From positions 4,558,501 through 4,622,500 of the forward strand of contig NZ_CP029773.1 of the NCBI RefSeq assembly GCF_003205835.1: DNA of 64,000 nucleotides, written 5' to 3'. Made by a program: the position numbers and the translations under genes. Under the pieces are notes generated by a model. That model worked only from the letters and a program-made list of their open reading frames with translations, was not told the origin of the DNA and made no database searches. Positions 62,948 to 64,000 of this stretch are shown piece by piece (position 1 is the first letter of the stretch; every line of letters starts with the position of its first letter). The stretch is from Stenotrophomonas maltophilia (GTDB lineage: Bacteria > Pseudomonadota > Gammaproteobacteria > Xanthomonadales > Xanthomonadaceae).

Positions 62948-64000
62948 ATCGTTACGCCCTTCTTATGTTGCTTCCGCTGGCACTGGCCGCCTGTGGCGGT
63001 GAAAAGCCGGTTGAGAAAGAAGCCGCAGAGTCCACCGCCGCGGCCGGCGACTACGAGCGCGGCCCCAACCGCGGTCGCATGCTCCGCGATGGTGATTTCG
63101 CACTTGAAGTCACCGTCTATGAAACCAACACGCCTCCTCAGTTCCGCCTCTACGCCTATCGAAATGACAAGCCGATCTCACCGAATGAGGTGAAGGCAAC
63201 AATGCAGTTGAAGCGCCTCGACGGTGAGGTCAATGATTTCACTTTCACCGCCGAAAACGACTATCTCGTGGGGAACGGCGAGGTCGTGGAACCTCATTCT
63301 TTCGACGTGAAGGCAGACGCAGTGGTAGGAGGAAAGACACACACCTGGTCCTATCAGTCCTATGAGGGCCGTACCACCATCGAGCCAAGCGCTGCCAAGG
63401 ATGCGGGTGTGGTGGTGGAAGAGGCTACCGCTGGCACTATCCGCGATACGGTCACGCTGATGGGGAACATCGCGGTCAACACTGGCCGCCAGGCCGCCGT
63501 CAAAGCACGATTCCCAGGTATTGTCCGCAGCGTGTCGGTCGAGATGGGCCAACGCGTTTCCGCAGGGCAGACGCTGGCGACGGTTGAAGGCAATGACAGC
63601 ATGCGCACCTACGCGGTGATTGCTCCCTTCAGCGGCATCGTTCTTGCGCGCAACACCAGTGTTGGTGATGTGGCCGCCGACAACACACTGTTCGACGTTG
63701 CCGATCTGTCAGAGGTCTGGGTCGATCTACGAGCTCTGGGCACTGACGCCGAGCGTCTCGCTCCAGGTCAAGCAGTGCGGATCCGTTCCGCCACGGGTGC
63801 CTTGGAGACTGAAGGTAGGCTCCAAAGCCTGCTTCCGCTGGCAAGCAGCGGCCAAAGCGTGGTTGCGCGCGTGAGTATCCCCAATGGTGACGGCAAGTGG
63901 CGTCCAGGAATGGCTGTCTCGGCCGAGGTCATCATTGCCGAGACACCTGTTCCACTGGCCGTCAAAGAGTCAGGGCTCCAGCGATTTCGCGACTTTACCG
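62944..64000 (+). CDS. czcB: Periplasmic adaptor CzcB-like, 3' end outside the window
   Basis: Partial: 352 codons to the right edge with no stop. Lipoprotein signal MNRYALLMLLPLALAACGG (lipobox LAAC, Cys17). N-terminal extra domain (about 35-135) typical of CzcB proteins: RGPNRGRMLRDGDFALEVTV, PPQFRLYAYRNDKPISPNEV. Then the adaptor core with VKARFPGIVRSVSVEMGQRVSAGQTLATV, IAPFSGIVLARNTSVGDVA and the beta-barrel VWVDLRALGTDAERLAPGQ. The czcA permease is expected just beyond the window. Coupled to czcC by an ATGA overlap. Confidence 0.88.
   Translation, partial: MNRYALLMLLPLALAACGGEKPVEKEAAESTAAAGDYERGPNRGRMLRDGDFALEVTVYETNTPPQFRLYAYRNDKPISPNEVKATMQLKRLDGEVNDFTFTAENDYLVGNGEVVEPHSFDVKADAVVGGKTHTWSYQSYEGRTTIEPSAAKDAGVVVEEATAGTIRDTVTLMGNIAVNTGRQAAVKARFPGIVRSVSVEMGQRVSAGQTLATVEGNDSMRTYAVIAPFSGIVLARNTSVGDVAADNTLFDVADLSEVWVDLRALGTDAERLAPGQAVRIRSATGALETEGRLQSLLPLASSGQSVVARVSIPNGDGKWRPGMAVSAEVIIAETPVPLAVKESGLQRFRDFT

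Overview
The window is GC-rich bacterial chromosome that looks like Stenotrophomonas, close to S. maltophilia. The evidence is: a complete SmeABC-type multidrug pump with a divergent SmeSR two-component system; a 741-codon dipeptidyl peptidase IV whose catalytic serine falls at residue 610, as I recall for the S. maltophilia enzyme; and many GTAG-ended stem-loop REP sequences of the kind called SMAG elements in that species. Species assignment is inference; no rRNA or tRNA gene was seen.

Layout. 1-7923: multidrug efflux smeCBA (minus strand) and its divergent regulators smeS-smeR. 8056-9576: a nucleotidyltransferase gene bracketed by two almost identical 78-bp REP pairs, then a gamma-carbonic anhydrase. 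9646-16449: a tight six-gene MoxR operon (RDD, SpoIIM-like, DUF4129, DUF4350, MoxR, DUF58) whose leader can fold into two hairpins, one enclosing the first start codon. 16462-17120: a tandem array of about six 118-bp units built from REP hairpins. 17179-35940: housekeeping and envelope genes (ygiBC-like pair, ilvD, DUF418 membrane protein, dinG, aroE, hemB, bestrophin, DUF885 peptidase, DPP IV, GST) separated by REPs and two other small repeat families. 36053-45005: YqhA-like membrane protein, a TonB-domain lipoprotein, an AraC regulator, an ABC exporter with a secreted hydrolase, a diguanylate cyclase and a DUF1203 protein. 45239-47765: two tandem chitin-type lytic polysaccharide monooxygenases.

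From about 47,880 to the right edge the DNA changes character: lower GC, more varied codons, and foreign-type cargo. It opens with a small unit: an XRE regulator divergent from three co-directional genes (an unrecognised 258-aa protein, a HAD-like protein and a CDKN3-like dual-specificity phosphatase), with a perfect palindrome in the divergent promoter. Next comes a complete cobalt/nickel resistance operon of the cnrYXHCBA type plus an NreB-like exporter. CnrY, CnrX and CnrH form a membrane metal-sensing sigma/anti-sigma switch, and the same two-part promoter candidate lies before cnrY and before cnrC. Then come a His-rich periplasmic protein, a HupE/UreJ-type membrane protein, a membrane-anchored protein, a second His-rich paralogue and the start of a second heavy-metal RND operon (czcC, czcB), which runs off the window.

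How it works together: the left pump exports drugs under a two-component system, whereas the right-hand island senses metal in the periplasm (CnrX), releases a sigma factor (CnrH), and drives tripartite and single-component metal export. The XRE/HAD/phosphatase unit and the His-rich/HupE/anchor set are the least described parts and the best candidates for something new.
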